Below are positions 17,807 through 26,109 of a stretch of 64,000 bases of DNA, piece by piece. The notes beneath the pieces were generated by a model. It ran no database searches. It had not been told where the DNA came from and was given only the letters and a program-made list of their open reading frames with translations. The first letter of the stretch is position 1, and the number at the start of each line of letters is the position of its first letter. The DNA lies in the NCBI RefSeq assembly GCF_902703175.1, contig NZ_CACRYJ010000068.1, forward strand, positions 186,001 through 250,000, written 5' to 3'. The position numbers and the translations under genes were made by a program. This DNA comes from Occultella aeris. Its GTDB lineage: Bacteria > Actinomycetota > Actinomycetes > Actinomycetales > Beutenbergiaceae.

Positions 17807-18931
17807 ATGAGCGCCGAGCCGGGCCCGAGCACGCCCGGCACCACCGTGCACCCGGTGCTGCACGTCGACCTCGACCAGTTCATCGCCGCCGTCGAGGTGC
17901 TGCGCCGGCCGGAGCTGGCCGGCAGGCCGGTGATCGTCGGCGGCCGGGGCGACCCGTCCGAGCGCGCCGTGGTCTCCACTGCGTCCTACGAGGCGCGTGA
18001 GTTCGGCGCCCGGTCCGGGATGCCGCTGCGGATCGCGGCGCGCAAGGTGCCGGACGCGGTCATCCTGCCGGTGGACCACGACGCCTACAACGAGGCGTCC
18101 GAACACGTGATGGCGACGCTGCGCGGCCTCGGCGTGGTCGTGGAGGTGCTCGGCTGGGACGAGGCGTTCCTCGGCGCCCCCGCAGCAGACCCGGGCATGT
18201 TCGCCGATCCCGTGGCGTTCGCCGCCAGGGTCCGTGCCGCCGTCCTGGACGCGACCGAGTTGCACTGCTCGGTGGGCGTCGGGGACAACAAGGTGCGGGC
18301 GAAGATCGCCACCGACTTCGGCAAGCCCCGCGGCACGTTCGTGCTGACGGCCGCGAACTGGTTCGAGGTGATGGGGGACCGGGACACCATCGCGCTCTGG
18401 GGCGTTGGCTCGAAGGTGTCCAAGCGCCTGCTCGGCCACGGGATCCGCAGCGTGCGTGAGTTGGCGGCCGCCGACGAGGACGTCCTGGTCGCCGAGTTCG
18501 GGCCGCGGATGGGCCGGTGGTACCACGATCTGGGCTGCGGCGAGGGCCCGACGGAGGTCGACGACAGTCCATGGATCGCACGAGGCCACAGCCGGGAGAG
18601 CACCTACCAGCGCAACCTGACCACGCCCGCGGAGGTCGCCGACGCCGTCGCGGTGCTTGCCGAGCAGGCGTTCGCGGACACCGACGCCGAAGGGCGCGCG
18701 GTCATGCGGGTGACCCTGAAGGTGCGGTACGCGCCGTTCTTCACGTTCACCCGGGCCCGCAAGCTGCCGGCGCCGACCCGGGACCGGGCCGAGGTGGTAG
18801 CGGCGGCGCTCGCGCTCACCGCGGACCTCGATCCCGAGCGGGAGGTGCGGCTGCTCGGGGTGCGGGCCGAGATGGTCATGCCCGACGGCGGTGACCCGGC
18901 CGAGCGGACACCGGTACGTGGGCGGCTCTGA
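17807..18931 (+). CDS. dinB: Y-family DNA polymerase IV, DinB2-like with Ile steric gate
   Basis: A 374-residue translesion polymerase. Metal-binding carboxylates are Asp21 in HVDLDQFIAAVE and Asp118-Glu119 in GWDEAFLG; VGVGDNKVRAKIAT and the HhH segment WGVGSKVSKRL follow, with a little-finger domain at the C-terminus. Aligning to the usual DMDCFFAAVE places Ile26 where canonical DinB has an aromatic steric gate against ribonucleotides. The GWDEA form and Leu/Ile gate are those of actinobacterial DinB2, of which the mycobacterial example uses rNTPs well. No C-terminal beta-clamp peptide is obvious. It starts 39 bp after the aldo/keto reductase. Confidence 0.92.
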   Translation: MSAEPGPSTPGTTVHPVLHVDLDQFIAAVEVLRRPELAGRPVIVGGRGDPSERAVVSTASYEAREFGARSGMPLRIAARKVPDAVILPVDHDAYNEASEHVMATLRGLGVVVEVLGWDEAFLGAPAADPGMFADPVAFAARVRAAVLDATELHCSVGVGDNKVRAKIATDFGKPRGTFVLTAANWFEVMGDRDTIALWGVGSKVSKRLLGHGIRSVRELAAADEDVLVAEFGPRMGRWYHDLGCGEGPTEVDDSPWIARGHSRESTYQRNLTTPAEVADAVAVLAEQAFADTDAEGRAVMRVTLKVRYAPFFTFTRARKLPAPTRDRAEVVAAALALTADLDPEREVRLLGVRAEMVMPDGGDPAERTPVRGRL

Positions 18932-18937
18932 CCTGCC

Positions 18938-18968
18938 GTGTGACGTCACACCGGCGCGCTGGCGCGCC
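18938..18968. terminator. Palindrome and hairpin between convergent polymerase and glycosyltransferase genes
   Basis: GTGTGACGTCACAC (18938-18951) is a perfect 14-bp palindrome and GGCGCGC/GCGCGCC (18953-18968) forms a second short stem. Position in a 48-bp convergent gap suggests termination on both strands; the TGACGTCA core could instead be a protein site. Confidence 0.4.
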
Positions 18969-18979
18969 GCTGGGCGCGC

Positions 18980-20074
18980 TCAGCGGCGGGCGCGCACCAG
19001 GGCCGGGGCGCCGAGGACGGACCGGTACAGGTCCGCGGCGGACTGGGCGACGACCTCTGCGCCATAGGTGTGCGCCAGCTGCTCCGCGTTCGTGGCCGCG
19101 GTGGCCCGAGCCTTCGGATCCAGGCGCAGCGACTCCACGGCCTCGGCGAACCCGGCCACGTCGGACGGGAACAGGGCGCCGTCGGCGCCGAACAGCTCCC
19201 GGAACACGGTGATGTCCCGGAGCACGATCGGCAGGCTCGCAGCCGCTGCCTCGAGGGCCACCAGCCCGAAGGTCTCCTGGCGGGCCGTCGAGGTGAACAC
19301 GTCCGCGGCCAGGTACCACTGCGCGACCCGGTCCCGGTCGAGCTGCCCCACGAACCGGACGTTCGGCGGCGCCGAGCGCATCTGCGCCTCGAGCTGGCCG
19401 CGGGAGGACGCCAGGGCGCCGAACAGGACCGAACCGACCCACACGAACGTCACGTGCGGCAGCGTGCGGGCCACCTCGAGGAACGTCTCCACACCCTTGC
19501 GGGGCTGCACCTGGCCCACGGTGAGCACCACGAACTCGTCCGTGCCCACGCCCAGGTCCGCCCGCGCGAGGCCCCGGCTGTCGGCGGAGCGCGCGAACGC
19601 CCGCCGGTCGATCCCGTTCGGGATCACGCTGATCGGGGTGCGCACGCCGCCTTCGAGCAGTTCGGCCTTCGCCGCCTCGGAGACGGCGACGACATGGTCG
19701 GCACTGCCGTAGAAGTACCGGAGGTAGCCCTCGATGGGCTTGCGGAACAGGGTCGAGCCGCGCAGGCTGCCACGCAGGCTGTCCGCCGTGACGTGCGCGG
19801 AGACGACCTTCGGTCCCCGATGGGTCCGCAGCCGGTACAGCGGCCACGGCCCGAGAGTGTGCACGTGCAGGATGCCGTCGCGCCAGCGCTCGTTCGTGCC
19901 CACCTGGTAGCCCAGGTCACGCAGCCCCTGGGTGGTCTCCAGGAATGCCGTGTGGACCCCGTGGCCCCTGGGACCGAACACTGACTCGGACATCTGGTTG
20001 ATCCGGGGCAGGTCCGTGCGGACTGCCTCCGGTTCGATGCCAGTGCGGGTGGGCGGGATGAAGGCGAGCGTCAT
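18980..20074 (-). CDS. GT4-family glycosyltransferase
   Basis: A 364-residue GT-B enzyme. The acceptor-domain glycine loop follows INQMSESVFGPRGHGVHTA, and the donor-side EX7E motif is ETFGLVALE. VLTVGQVQPRKGVETFL is the usual GT4 signature strand and helix. The N-terminal pattern resembles diacylglycerol glycosyltransferases, so a glycolipid product at the inner membrane face is possible. No neighbours indicate a polysaccharide pathway. A GGAAG ribosome-binding site precedes the ATG at 20074. Confidence 0.85.
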   Translation of the reverse strand: MTLAFIPPTRTGIEPEAVRTDLPRINQMSESVFGPRGHGVHTAFLETTQGLRDLGYQVGTNERWRDGILHVHTLGPWPLYRLRTHRGPKVVSAHVTADSLRGSLRGSTLFRKPIEGYLRYFYGSADHVVAVSEAAKAELLEGGVRTPISVIPNGIDRRAFARSADSRGLARADLGVGTDEFVVLTVGQVQPRKGVETFLEVARTLPHVTFVWVGSVLFGALASSRGQLEAQMRSAPPNVRFVGQLDRDRVAQWYLAADVFTSTARQETFGLVALEAAAASLPIVLRDITVFRELFGADGALFPSDVAGFAEAVESLRLDPKARATAATNAEQLAHTYGAEVVAQSAADLYRSVLGAPALVRARR

Positions 20075-20183
20075 AGAGCAACTTCCAGTCGCAGATGTTG
20101 GTGTGACTCACTGAAGACCTGGTGGGTGACGGTGGCGTGAACCCCTCGAAGATAGCGGGTCGGGCGCTGGTGAACGGGGAACG

Positions 20184-20885
20184 TCATGGGAGTGCCTGAA
20201 GTCTCGGGAGAAGGTCGGTTGCTGCGATCGCGGCCCGGAGCCGTTCCTGTACGAAGGGGTCCAGCGCGCTGAAGTCGGCCTCGGTGTCGAGGTCGATCGC
20301 GGTGCCGTCCCGACGGACCAGGGTGGCGGGGGAGCCCAAGGACTGGGCTTCGTGGCGGTGCCGGGCGAGGCTGTCCGGGCCGAAGGCGAACGTGAAGGCG
20401 TCGGTGCCGGGCCGCAGGAGCACCGCGTTCGTGCCGAGGCCGGCGCGGTCGGGGCCGAGCGTGACCGGTGCGGCCGGCGCCAGCAGGGCCGCCACGTCGG
20501 CGGTGGTCAGGGCGGGCAGGTCGGCGTGGATGACGAGCAGCCGGTCGCCGGGCCAGCGCCGGCGGACCTGTTCGCGACCGAACTCCACCGCCGCGTTCAG
20601 GCCGGGGGGCGCGGACGGCTGGGTGAGGATCTCCAGCCGAGGATCGGCATCGAGGGCGTCGGTGACGAAGGCCGGATCGGCGGTCACGACCAGGACCCGG
20701 CTGACGCCGTCGGCGGCGAGCAGGGTGGCCACGACGTGCCGGGCCAGGGCGACCACGAGCCGGCCGCGCTCGGCCGCGGGCAGGTGCTCGGCGAGGCGGG
20801 TCTTGCCGGTGCGGCCGTCCCGCAGGGGGACGACGGCGGTCGCCGTGGCCGGCTGCCCGGTCACGCTGGTCGGTGGTGCGGTCAT
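20184..20885 (-). CDS. cofC: 2-phospho-L-lactate/phosphoenolpyruvate guanylyltransferase CofC (FbiD)
   Basis: A 233-residue nucleotidyltransferase of the MobA-like fold. The start MTAPPTSV leads into TAVVPLRDGRTGKTRLAEHLP, the nucleotide-binding loop with the KTRL motif; IHADLPALT supplies the metal-binding Asp, and LGPDRAGLGTNAVLLRP is the family signature. It makes the GPPA or enolpyruvyl-diphospho-GMP intermediate for coenzyme F420. Its ATG overlaps the cofD stop (ATGA), so the two steps are coupled. Actinobacterial enzymes generally use phosphoenolpyruvate rather than phospholactate. Confidence 0.9.
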   Translation of the reverse strand: MTAPPTSVTGQPATATAVVPLRDGRTGKTRLAEHLPAAERGRLVVALARHVVATLLAADGVSRVLVVTADPAFVTDALDADPRLEILTQPSAPPGLNAAVEFGREQVRRRWPGDRLLVIHADLPALTTADVAALLAPAAPVTLGPDRAGLGTNAVLLRPGTDAFTFAFGPDSLARHRHEAQSLGSPATLVRRDGTAIDLDTEADFSALDPFVQERLRAAIAATDLLPRLQALP

Positions 20886-21817
20886 CGGGCTCGCTCCGCG
20901 AGCAGTTCGCGGGCGAGCCGCTCGCGGTCGGCGCCGCCGGCCATCACGGTGTTCGTGACGATGACGTCGACGCCGAGGTCGGCGATCGCGGGGGCGAGGC
21001 CGGCGTCCCGCTCGTCGATGCACATGGCATCGATCAGGCCGGTGTAGAGCCGGGCGACCCCGAGCGCGGACACCTCGTGCCCGAGGTCGGCGAGCATCTG
21101 GGCGGCCGGGCCCTTCAGCGCCGCACCACCGATCACCGGGCTGACCGCGACCCGCCAGGCCGACGAAGAGGCCAGCGCGGCCCGGACGCCGGGGACGGCC
21201 AGGATCGGCCCGACGCTCACGAACGGGTTGGACGGTGCGATGGCGACCACGTCGGGCTCCCGCAACCCTTCGAGGACGCCCGGGGCCGGAGTCGCGTCGG
21301 CCACGCCGTCGAACGTCAGAGCGGTGACCGTGTCCGCGTGCCGGCGGGCGACGAAGTACTCCTGGAACCCGAACCGGCCCGCCGTGGTGTCCACGAGTGT
21401 CGCGACCCGGTCGTCGGTCATCGGTACCAGGGCGGCCCGCACACCGAGTGCGGTGGCGAGCTCCGCCGTCACCGTCGAGAGCGGGATCCCACGGTGGAGC
21501 CGGTCCGTGCGCAGCACGTGGGTGGCGAGGTCGGCGTCGCCGAGGGTGAACCAGGTGTCCTGGCCGAGTCGGCGCATCTGGTCAAGGACGGCGACGGTGT
21601 CTCCGTCGATGCCCCAGCCGGTCCGCGGGTTCGCGATCCCAGCAAGTGTGTACATGACGGTGTCGAGGTCCGGGCTGATGGCCAGCCCGTAGACGCGCGC
21701 GTCGTCGGCGGTGTTCACGATGACGCTGAGGTCGCCGTCGAGGCGGGCGAAGCCCTCGGCGAGTTTCGCGCCGCCCACGCCACCGGCGAGGACCGTCACG
21801 GAGTTGTCGCTGCGCAC
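20882..21817 (-). CDS. cofD: 2-phospho-L-lactate transferase CofD (FbiA)
   Basis: A 311-residue protein with the family glycine motif LAGGVGGAKLAEGFAR at the N-terminus, VNTADDARVYGLAISPDLDTV and SNPFVSVGPILAVPG. CofD transfers the phospho-lactyl or enolpyruvyl moiety to the deazaflavin Fo, giving (dehydro-)F420-0. It is followed by cofC with a 4-nt overlap. The Fo synthase (fbiC) and the glutamyl ligase (fbiB/cofE) are not in the window. Start GTG at 21817 is preceded at 6 nt by TAGGCT. Confidence 0.93.
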   Translation of the reverse strand: MRSDNSVTVLAGGVGGAKLAEGFARLDGDLSVIVNTADDARVYGLAISPDLDTVMYTLAGIANPRTGWGIDGDTVAVLDQMRRLGQDTWFTLGDADLATHVLRTDRLHRGIPLSTVTAELATALGVRAALVPMTDDRVATLVDTTAGRFGFQEYFVARRHADTVTALTFDGVADATPAPGVLEGLREPDVVAIAPSNPFVSVGPILAVPGVRAALASSSAWRVAVSPVIGGAALKGPAAQMLADLGHEVSALGVARLYTGLIDAMCIDERDAGLAPAIADLGVDVIVTNTVMAGGADRERLARELLAERAR

Positions 21818-21823
21818 CCGACG

Positions 21824-21829
21824 AGCCTA
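21824..21829 (-). promoter_or_regulatory. Putative -10 element (TAGGCT) of the cofD-cofC operon
   Basis: TAGGCT ends 6 nt before the GTG of cofD with no ribosome-binding site between, consistent with a leaderless transcript. Confidence 0.45.
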
Positions 21830-21918
21830 ACCGCGCACCGGGCCGCCGCTCGTCACGCCGTGGACGGAACCGAGCGTCGGAGATCGTCCTACCAACGGAT
21901 GACGACGGCGGTCGGGAG

Positions 21919-23187
21919 TCAGGGATTCACCTGAGGATCTCCTCGGGTGTCGTCAGGGTCGGTGTCGTCGTCGGCCGCCTGCTGCACGGCGCCGCGCCGC
22001 CGCCGGTGGTCACGGCCGTGGACCACGTAGTAGAGCACGATGCCGCCCAGCACCACGAAGGTGAGGGTCAGGTACATCGTGCGGTAGTCGGTCGCTCCGA
22101 GCAGCAGCCCGAGCAGGAGGGGGCCGACGCCCACACCGAGGTCGGTCGCGAGGTAGAACGTGGACGTCGCCAGCCCCACCCGGTGGACCGGCGCGGAGGT
22201 GACCGCGATCGCCTGGGAACTCGACATCAGGGTTCCGAAGCCGAGGCCGACCAGGCCGCCTGACGTCCACATCATCGCGGGGGACTGCGCGAGGGCGAGG
22301 ACGGCCAGGCCGGCGGCGAAGGCCAGCATCGCCGGGATCACCACGATGTTGTCGCCGCGGCTGTCCTGGAGGCGGCCCGCGAACGGGCGGCAGACCAGGG
22401 TCACCACCGCGAACACGATGAAGAACGTGCTGGCCGCGTCGACCAGATCCGTTTCGAGGGCGTAGGAGTTGATGAAGGTGAGGATCCCGGAGTACGCGAG
22501 TCCGACGAGCAGCATCATCGAGGCGATCGGCAGGACGCTGACCTCGACGAACTCCTTCGGGTGCAGGCGCCGGACGGCGGCGCGCTGGTCCACCGAGAGC
22601 GTCACGGTCGGGAACCGGATCAGCACCCCGACGCCCATGGCCAGGGCGGACACGACGGCACACAGCGCGAACAGCGTGGGGTAGCCCGGGCCGGCCACGA
22701 GCTGCAGCGCCAGGAACGGTCCGATCGCGGTCGCGAGGGTGTTGCTGGTGCCGAAGAACGCGGTGCCCTCGCCGCGGCGCAGGGGTGGGATCAAGCCCAT
22801 CACGGAGGCGGCGAGCGCAGTGGTGCCGGCCCCGAAGGCGATCCCGTGCAGGACCCGGACCGTGATCAGCAGGCCGAGGCTCTGCGCCGGGATGTACAGC
22901 AGTGACATGACCACGAAGAGGGCGAGGCAGACCAGCAGGATCCGGCGCCGCCCGAGCGCGTCGAGCAGCTTCCCGGCGAACACCCGGCCGGCCACCGCGC
23001 CGAGGATGAAGCCGCTGGACGCCAGCCCGGCCGCCGTCTGGCTGGCCTGGAACCGGTCGATGGCGTACACGGCCATCGTCGTCATGAGGAGATAGAAGAT
23101 CATCGCGATGAAGAAGTTCGTGACGATCGAGAACACGAAGTCCCTCGTCCACAGCCGGTTCTCCGGCGCGTTGCCTACTGCCACCAT
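21919..23187 (-). CDS. MFS transporter, DHA1-type
   Basis: A 422-residue protein with 12 predicted membrane segments and motif A as FAGKLLDALGRRRILL after TM2. The central loop (residues ~185-200) separates two six-helix halves. The C-terminus is a charged tail (DDDTDPDDTRGDP). I chose MVAVGNAPENRLW, preceded by GGAGAG, over a start ten codons upstream. No adjacent gene suggests a substrate; drug or metabolite efflux is typical of the family. Confidence 0.87.
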   Translation of the reverse strand: MVAVGNAPENRLWTRDFVFSIVTNFFIAMIFYLLMTTMAVYAIDRFQASQTAAGLASSGFILGAVAGRVFAGKLLDALGRRRILLVCLALFVVMSLLYIPAQSLGLLITVRVLHGIAFGAGTTALAASVMGLIPPLRRGEGTAFFGTSNTLATAIGPFLALQLVAGPGYPTLFALCAVVSALAMGVGVLIRFPTVTLSVDQRAAVRRLHPKEFVEVSVLPIASMMLLVGLAYSGILTFINSYALETDLVDAASTFFIVFAVVTLVCRPFAGRLQDSRGDNIVVIPAMLAFAAGLAVLALAQSPAMMWTSGGLVGLGFGTLMSSSQAIAVTSAPVHRVGLATSTFYLATDLGVGVGPLLLGLLLGATDYRTMYLTLTFVVLGGIVLYYVVHGRDHRRRRGAVQQAADDDTDPDDTRGDPQVNP

Positions 23188-23318
23188 GCTCACTCTCCGC
23201 GGCACAGGGGCCGCCACTCACGTGGCAACCTACCCGGCGGGCGAGGGCGTCGCCTCCGACGTCCAGCCGGTGGTGCGCACCACGGGCGCCGCCCGCCGGT
23301 GCGCGGCACACTGGTGTC

Positions 23319-23792
23319 ATGACCGCGGAACCTCACGGCGACGGACGTGACGAGTCGGCCTCCGAGCGCGCCGACCGCAACTGGGACGAACTCATGCAGG
23401 AGCTTCGGGTGACCCAGACGGGCGCCCAGATCCTCACGGGTTTCCTCCTCACGCTGCCGTTCCAGCAACGGTTCGCGGACCTGCGCCCCGATCAGGTGGC
23501 CATCTACCTCGTGCTGGTCGCCCTGGCGCTCGCCGCGACGGCCCTCGTCGTGGCACCCGTGAGCCTGCACCGGGTGCTGTTCCGGCGTCGGCGCAAGCCC
23601 GAGCTGGTCTCGGCCGCGAACCGGCTCGCGCAGGTCGGCCTGCTCACCCTGGCGCTCGTGATCACCGGGACGGCGTTGTTCGTCTTCGACGTCGTGGCCG
23701 GCCGCACGACCGCGCTCATCGCCGCCGGGCTGGCGGTCGTGGTCCTGCTCGGGCTGTGGGTGCTGCTGCCCCGGCGGCTCGGGCGGACCTGA
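23319..23792 (+). CDS. DUF6328 family membrane protein
   Basis: A 157-residue protein with an acidic N-terminal region (about residues 1-30), the conserved segment WDELMQELRVTQTGAQILTGFLL and four hydrophobic helices. LPFQQRFADLRPDQ lies between the first two. This is the DUF6328 layout, found widely in actinobacteria; its function is unknown. The gene lies alone on the plus strand between two minus-strand operons. Confidence 0.8.
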   Translation: MTAEPHGDGRDESASERADRNWDELMQELRVTQTGAQILTGFLLTLPFQQRFADLRPDQVAIYLVLVALALAATALVVAPVSLHRVLFRRRRKPELVSAANRLAQVGLLTLALVITGTALFVFDVVAGRTTALIAAGLAVVVLLGLWVLLPRRLGRT

Positions 23793-23800
23793 GCCGCTCG

Positions 23801-24118
23801 TCAGCCGATCCCGGTCAGGCGCAACAGCGCGGCGGCGCCCGCACCGACGAGCACAACCACGAGGAACGGAGCCCGCAGCACCAGGGCGATGGCCGCGGCG
23901 ACGAGTGCGCCGAGGCGGGCGTCCAGAACGACCTGCTGCCCACTGGAGACGGTGTTCATGGCGACCAGGGAGGCCAGCAAGCCGATCGTCAGAGCCCCTG
24001 CGACCCGGGTCATCCGCTCGTCCTCCAGCAGCCGCGCCGGTACGAGGTGGCCGACGAGCTTCGTCAGGAACGCCACGGCACAGGCCAGCAGGATCCAGAA
24101 CCAGATGCCGGTGCTCAC
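23801..24118 (-). CDS. azlD: AzlD-like branched-chain amino acid exporter subunit
   Basis: A 105-residue protein with four hydrophobic segments (WFWILLACAVAFLTKLVGH at the start). It pairs with AzlC to form an amino-acid exporter. The GTG start overlaps the azlC stop in GTGA, which identifies it as the small partner subunit and shows translational coupling. Confidence 0.88.
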   Translation of the reverse strand: MSTGIWFWILLACAVAFLTKLVGHLVPARLLEDERMTRVAGALTIGLLASLVAMNTVSSGQQVVLDARLGALVAAAIALVLRAPFLVVVLVGAGAAALLRLTGIG

Positions 24119-24867
24119 CGGACCTCCCCGTGGGTCGGGTCGGTGGGGCCGTGCCCGTCCGACGGGTACGGATCGACGTCCGGTTCCAGACCCTCGTCCG
24201 CCCTGCCGTGGCTGATCCAGCCCCAGACCGCGGCGACCAGGCCGGCCACCAGGATCGGTACGCCCGGCGGCAGGTGCGGCACCGCGAGCACCGTGACGAG
24301 CGCGCACACCACGGCGATGGCCACCGGCTCGCGCCCTTTCAGCCGGGGCCAGAGCAGGCCGAGGAACGCGGCCACGGCGGCGCCGTCGAGCCCCCACCGG
24401 GCCGGGTCGCCCAAGGCGCCGCCCAGGATCGCACCGAGGAGGCTGAAGGCGTTCCAGAGCACGTAGATGCCGACCCCGGCGACCCAGAACCCGCGGCGCT
24501 GCTCGTCCGGGTCCTCCTGCCCGACGGCGGTCGCGGTGGACTCGTCGATGGTGACGTGGGCGGCGGCCAGCTTGAGCGGCCACCGGGTCTTGAGCATCCG
24601 GTTGATCTGGGTGCCGTAGACGGCGTTCCGGAGCCCGAGCAGCGTGGCCGCGCCGAATGCCGCCGAGCCCGTCCCGCCGCCGGAGATCACGCCGATGAAG
24701 GCGAACTGGGAGCCGCCGGTGAACATGAGCAGGCTGAGTGCCATCGTCTGGGGCACGCTCAGTCCGGACGCGACGGCGAGGGCGCCGAACGACACGCCGT
24801 ACAGCCCGGTCGCGACGGCGATCGAGGCGCCGATCCGGACCGCCGGTGACGCCCACAACCTCCGCAC
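24115..24867 (-). CDS. azlC: AzlC family branched-chain amino acid exporter subunit
   Basis: A 250-residue membrane protein with GVSFGALAVASGLS in the first helix pair and SGGSQF-like TGGSQFAFIGVISGGG, hallmarks of AzlC. Members export branched-chain amino acids or analogues with AzlD. I chose the GTG at 24867; it has TACACT 6 nt upstream and no ribosome-binding site. A hydrophilic tail (PDVDPYPSDGHGPTDP) follows the last helix. Confidence 0.9.
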   Translation of the reverse strand: MRRLWASPAVRIGASIAVATGLYGVSFGALAVASGLSVPQTMALSLLMFTGGSQFAFIGVISGGGTGSAAFGAATLLGLRNAVYGTQINRMLKTRWPLKLAAAHVTIDESTATAVGQEDPDEQRRGFWVAGVGIYVLWNAFSLLGAILGGALGDPARWGLDGAAVAAFLGLLWPRLKGREPVAIAVVCALVTVLAVPHLPPGVPILVAGLVAAVWGWISHGRADEGLEPDVDPYPSDGHGPTDPTHGEVR

Positions 24868-24873
24868 CCGGCC

Positions 24874-24879
24874 AGTGTA
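24874..24879 (-). promoter_or_regulatory. Putative -10 element (TACACT) of azlC-azlD
   Basis: TACACT ends 6 nt before the chosen GTG start of azlC. It matches the TANNNT position seen at other genes here and supports this start over longer in-frame alternatives. Confidence 0.45.
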
Positions 24880-24910
24880 GGTGGGGCGGTGCGTGGGCAC
24901 GGACGCGAAC

Positions 24911-24951
24911 GGGGGTGTTGCCGGGACCACGACGGTCGCAGCAACACCCCC
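24911..24951. terminator. Perfect 11-bp inverted repeat downstream of the SHOCT gene
   Basis: GGGGGTGTTGC at 24911-24921 pairs perfectly with GCAACACCCCC at 24941-24951; inside the 19-nt loop GACC and GGTC can form a second short stem. It lies 44 bp beyond the stop of the SHOCT gene and upstream of azlC, so it most likely ends the SHOCT message. Confidence 0.7.
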
Positions 24952-24994
24952 GGTGGAGAGGTCGGCAGGGTCGGGCTTCGGGTGGCCCGGCCGC

Positions 24995-25270
24995 CTACTT
25001 GCGGCGAACCTCGTCCAGGACGGCCAGGCGCTGGCGGTACTCCTGCTCGTCGATCTCGCCGCCGGCGAACCGCTCGGCGAGCCGGGACCGCCCGGCTCCC
25101 ACGCCACTGCGGGCCTCGGCCCAGCGGCGGCGGCCGAACCGGCCGACGAGCAGGATCACGGTCACGATGACGAGGAACCAGACGATGGGAAAGACGATCC
25201 ACCAGCCAGGTCCGCCGCCACCGGCCCACATCGGCCCGTGCTGGGCCGCGATGTCGGTGAGGGTGTTCAT
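24995..25270 (-). CDS. Small membrane protein with C-terminal SHOCT domain
   Basis: A 91-residue protein: one membrane helix (WWIVFPIVWFLVIVTVILLV, residues 23-42), a basic stretch, then a SHOCT motif AERFAGGEIDEQEYRQRLAVL at the C-terminus. SHOCT domains are short oligomerisation modules that often end membrane proteins. An AAGGAGCACACC ribosome-binding region precedes the ATG. It is a single-gene unit with its own terminator. Confidence 0.88.
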   Translation of the reverse strand: MNTLTDIAAQHGPMWAGGGGPGWWIVFPIVWFLVIVTVILLVGRFGRRRWAEARSGVGAGRSRLAERFAGGEIDEQEYRQRLAVLDEVRRK

Positions 25271-25443
25271 GGTGTGCTCCTTCGGTGCGGATTCGATCCC
25301 GTGTCTCGGGACGTGATCGATCCTCGCGATCGCGGGCCGCTACGTCGTCGGGCGGGGGAGGACACTTCGGCTGCGTCGCCGGGACCACCGGAGGGCCGTG
25401 CAACTACCCCGGCGGGAGTACTTGACGGGTTGGCGGGAACCGG

Positions 25444-26109
25444 TCAGGGTGCCCAGCCGGGCCGGACCAGGCCGGTCTCGTAGGCGAGCACGACGAGCTG
25501 GGCGCGGTCGCGGGCGCCGACCTTGATCATGGCGCGGGAGACGTGTGTCTTCGCGGTGGCGGGGCTGAGCACCAGCCGGGTCGCGATCTCGTCGTTGCTC
25601 AGGCCCTCGCCGACGAGCGCCACCACCTCGCGCTCGCGGTCGGTGAGCCGGTCCAGTCGGCCGGTCGGCGCGGCCGCGCGACTACGCTGCGCGAACTCCC
25701 CGATGAGCCGGCGGGTGACCGAGGGCGACAGCAACGCGTCACCGTCCGCCACGGCGCGGATGGCGGCGAGCAGGTCCACCGGCTCGGTGTCCTTGACCAG
25801 GAAACCGCTCGCGCCCTGCCGGATCGCCTCGAACACGTACTCGTCGAGCTCGAAGGTGGTCAGGATGATGATCCGGGTGCCGCCCAGGTCCGCGTCGGCG
25901 GTGATCCGGGCGGTCGCCTCGAGCCCGTCCAGGCGAGGCATCCGGATGTCCATCAGCACCACGTCCGGCCGGGTGCGGCGTACCACCTCGACGGCGTCGC
26001 GGCCGTCACCGGCCTCGCCGACCACCTCCAGGCCGTCCTCGGCGTCGATGAGCGCGCGGAAGCCCGCGCGCAGCAGCGCCTGATCGTCCACGAGCACGAC
26101 CCGGATCAT
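25444..26109 (-). CDS. NarL/LuxR-type response regulator
   Basis: A 221-residue regulator. The receiver domain has acidic residues DD at 8-9, the phospho-acceptor Asp54 in VVLMDIRMP and Lys in FLVKDTEP. The LuxR HTH is LTDREREVVALVGEGLSNDE followed by TAKTHVSRAMIKVG. It is the partner of the histidine kinase immediately upstream; ATGA overlap couples their translation. The target genes are unknown; the MarR/MFS operon lies upstream of the pair. Confidence 0.93.
   Translation of the reverse strand: MIRVVLVDDQALLRAGFRALIDAEDGLEVVGEAGDGRDAVEVVRRTRPDVVLMDIRMPRLDGLEATARITADADLGGTRIIILTTFELDEYVFEAIRQGASGFLVKDTEPVDLLAAIRAVADGDALLSPSVTRRLIGEFAQRSRAAAPTGRLDRLTDREREVVALVGEGLSNDEIATRLVLSPATAKTHVSRAMIKVGARDRAQLVVLAYETGLVRPGWAP

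Noticed and set aside
16685-18949. A very long minus-strand open frame continuous with the SMP-30 gene, antisense to an aldo/keto reductase and the polymerase
   Set aside because: It covers two genes with full sets of catalytic motifs on the plus strand, and its translation is low-complexity His/Arg/Gly-rich sequence typical of high-GC shadow frames.
25271-25443. Intergenic gap between SHOCT and response-regulator genes examined for a small RNA or gene
   Set aside because: No start with a ribosome-binding site and sustained frame, and no convincing RNA structure; it probably holds only the SHOCT promoter.
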